Below, piece after piece: positions 6,261 through 6,278 of a DNA stretch of 6,278 nucleotides; position 1 is the first letter of the stretch, and every line of letters begins with the position of its first letter. Made by a program: the position numbers and the translations under genes. Under the pieces are notes generated by a model. The model made no database searches, was not told the origin of the DNA, and was given only the letters and a program-made list of their open reading frames with translations. This DNA is from Gammaproteobacteria bacterium (lineage in GTDB: Bacteria > Pseudomonadota > Gammaproteobacteria > Arenicellales > JAANXG01). The stretch spans positions 1 to 6,278 of the forward strand of contig JAANXG010000159.1 of the NCBI GenBank assembly GCA_018263405.1, read 5' to 3'.

Positions 6261-6278
6261 ATGCAATACCTCCCTGTA
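6261..6278 (+). CDS. Possible start of a rightward gene, cut off by the window edge
   Basis: ATG at 6261 is preceded by GGAG (6251-6254) at a six-base spacing and by a rightward promoter candidate, a layout that suits a real start. Only six codons (MQYLPV) are visible, so neither coding status nor function can be judged. The same bases end in TCCCTG, which pairs with CAGGGA at 6210-6215, so the segment may instead belong to a repeat running past the edge. Confidence 0.2.

Larger units (their letters stand above)
5897..6278. other. Intergenic right end, no complete gene
   Basis: No convincing complete coding region is seen in these 382 bases. A rightward reading frame covering 5618-6199 enters from the antisense side of the GGDEF-EAL gene and is a shadow of it. 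The region holds a leftward promoter candidate, a GC-rich hairpin around 6027-6071, an AT-rich patch with a rightward promoter candidate (6111-6139), and a possible gene start at the window edge. Confidence 0.6.

Noticed and set aside
1..6278. CRISPR array, tRNA or rRNA gene
   Set aside because: No regularly spaced direct repeats, tRNA cloverleaf with a T-loop signature, or rRNA-like segment was seen on either strand.

Overview
The window looks like a stretch of ordinary chromosome from a Gram-negative bacterium, most likely a gammaproteobacterium. This is inferred from the style of the three proteins and from moderately high GC with AT-rich intergenic ends; there is no rRNA or marker gene to prove it. 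It holds three complete protein genes, one compact palindromic element, and two gene-poor ends. No tRNA, rRNA, CRISPR array, transposase gene or phage gene was seen.

Layout: an intergenic end (1-177) leads into a rightward gene (178-837) for a four-helix membrane cytochrome b of the b561/hydrogenase-cytochrome type, with an unusual acidic loop. It converges tail to tail, 13 bp apart, on a leftward gene (851-2890) for an elongation factor G-like translational GTPase with divergent G2, G3 and G4 motifs, suggesting the divergent EF-G paralogue rather than the housekeeping copy. A 444-bp spacer follows (2891-3334), most of it occupied by a 263-273 bp element with about 30-bp inverted ends and two nested internal inverted repeats. 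A second leftward gene (3335-5896) encodes an 853-residue cytosolic PAS-GAF-GGDEF-EAL protein whose cyclase and phosphodiesterase motifs are both intact. The right end (5897-6278) carries no complete gene. It holds a plausible promoter for the GGDEF-EAL gene, a small hairpin with a tandem repeat, a promoter-like site facing right, and a possible ribosome binding site and start codon at the very edge.

The three genes do not form an obvious pathway: one is respiratory electron transfer, one translation, one cyclic-di-GMP signalling. The two leftward genes are separated by the palindromic element and probably have independent promoters. The best candidate for something undescribed is that element, whose repeats are arranged A-B-B'-C-C'-A', so a single strand could fold as a three-way junction. 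It most resembles a non-autonomous miniature transposable element, but no family could be assigned by eye.
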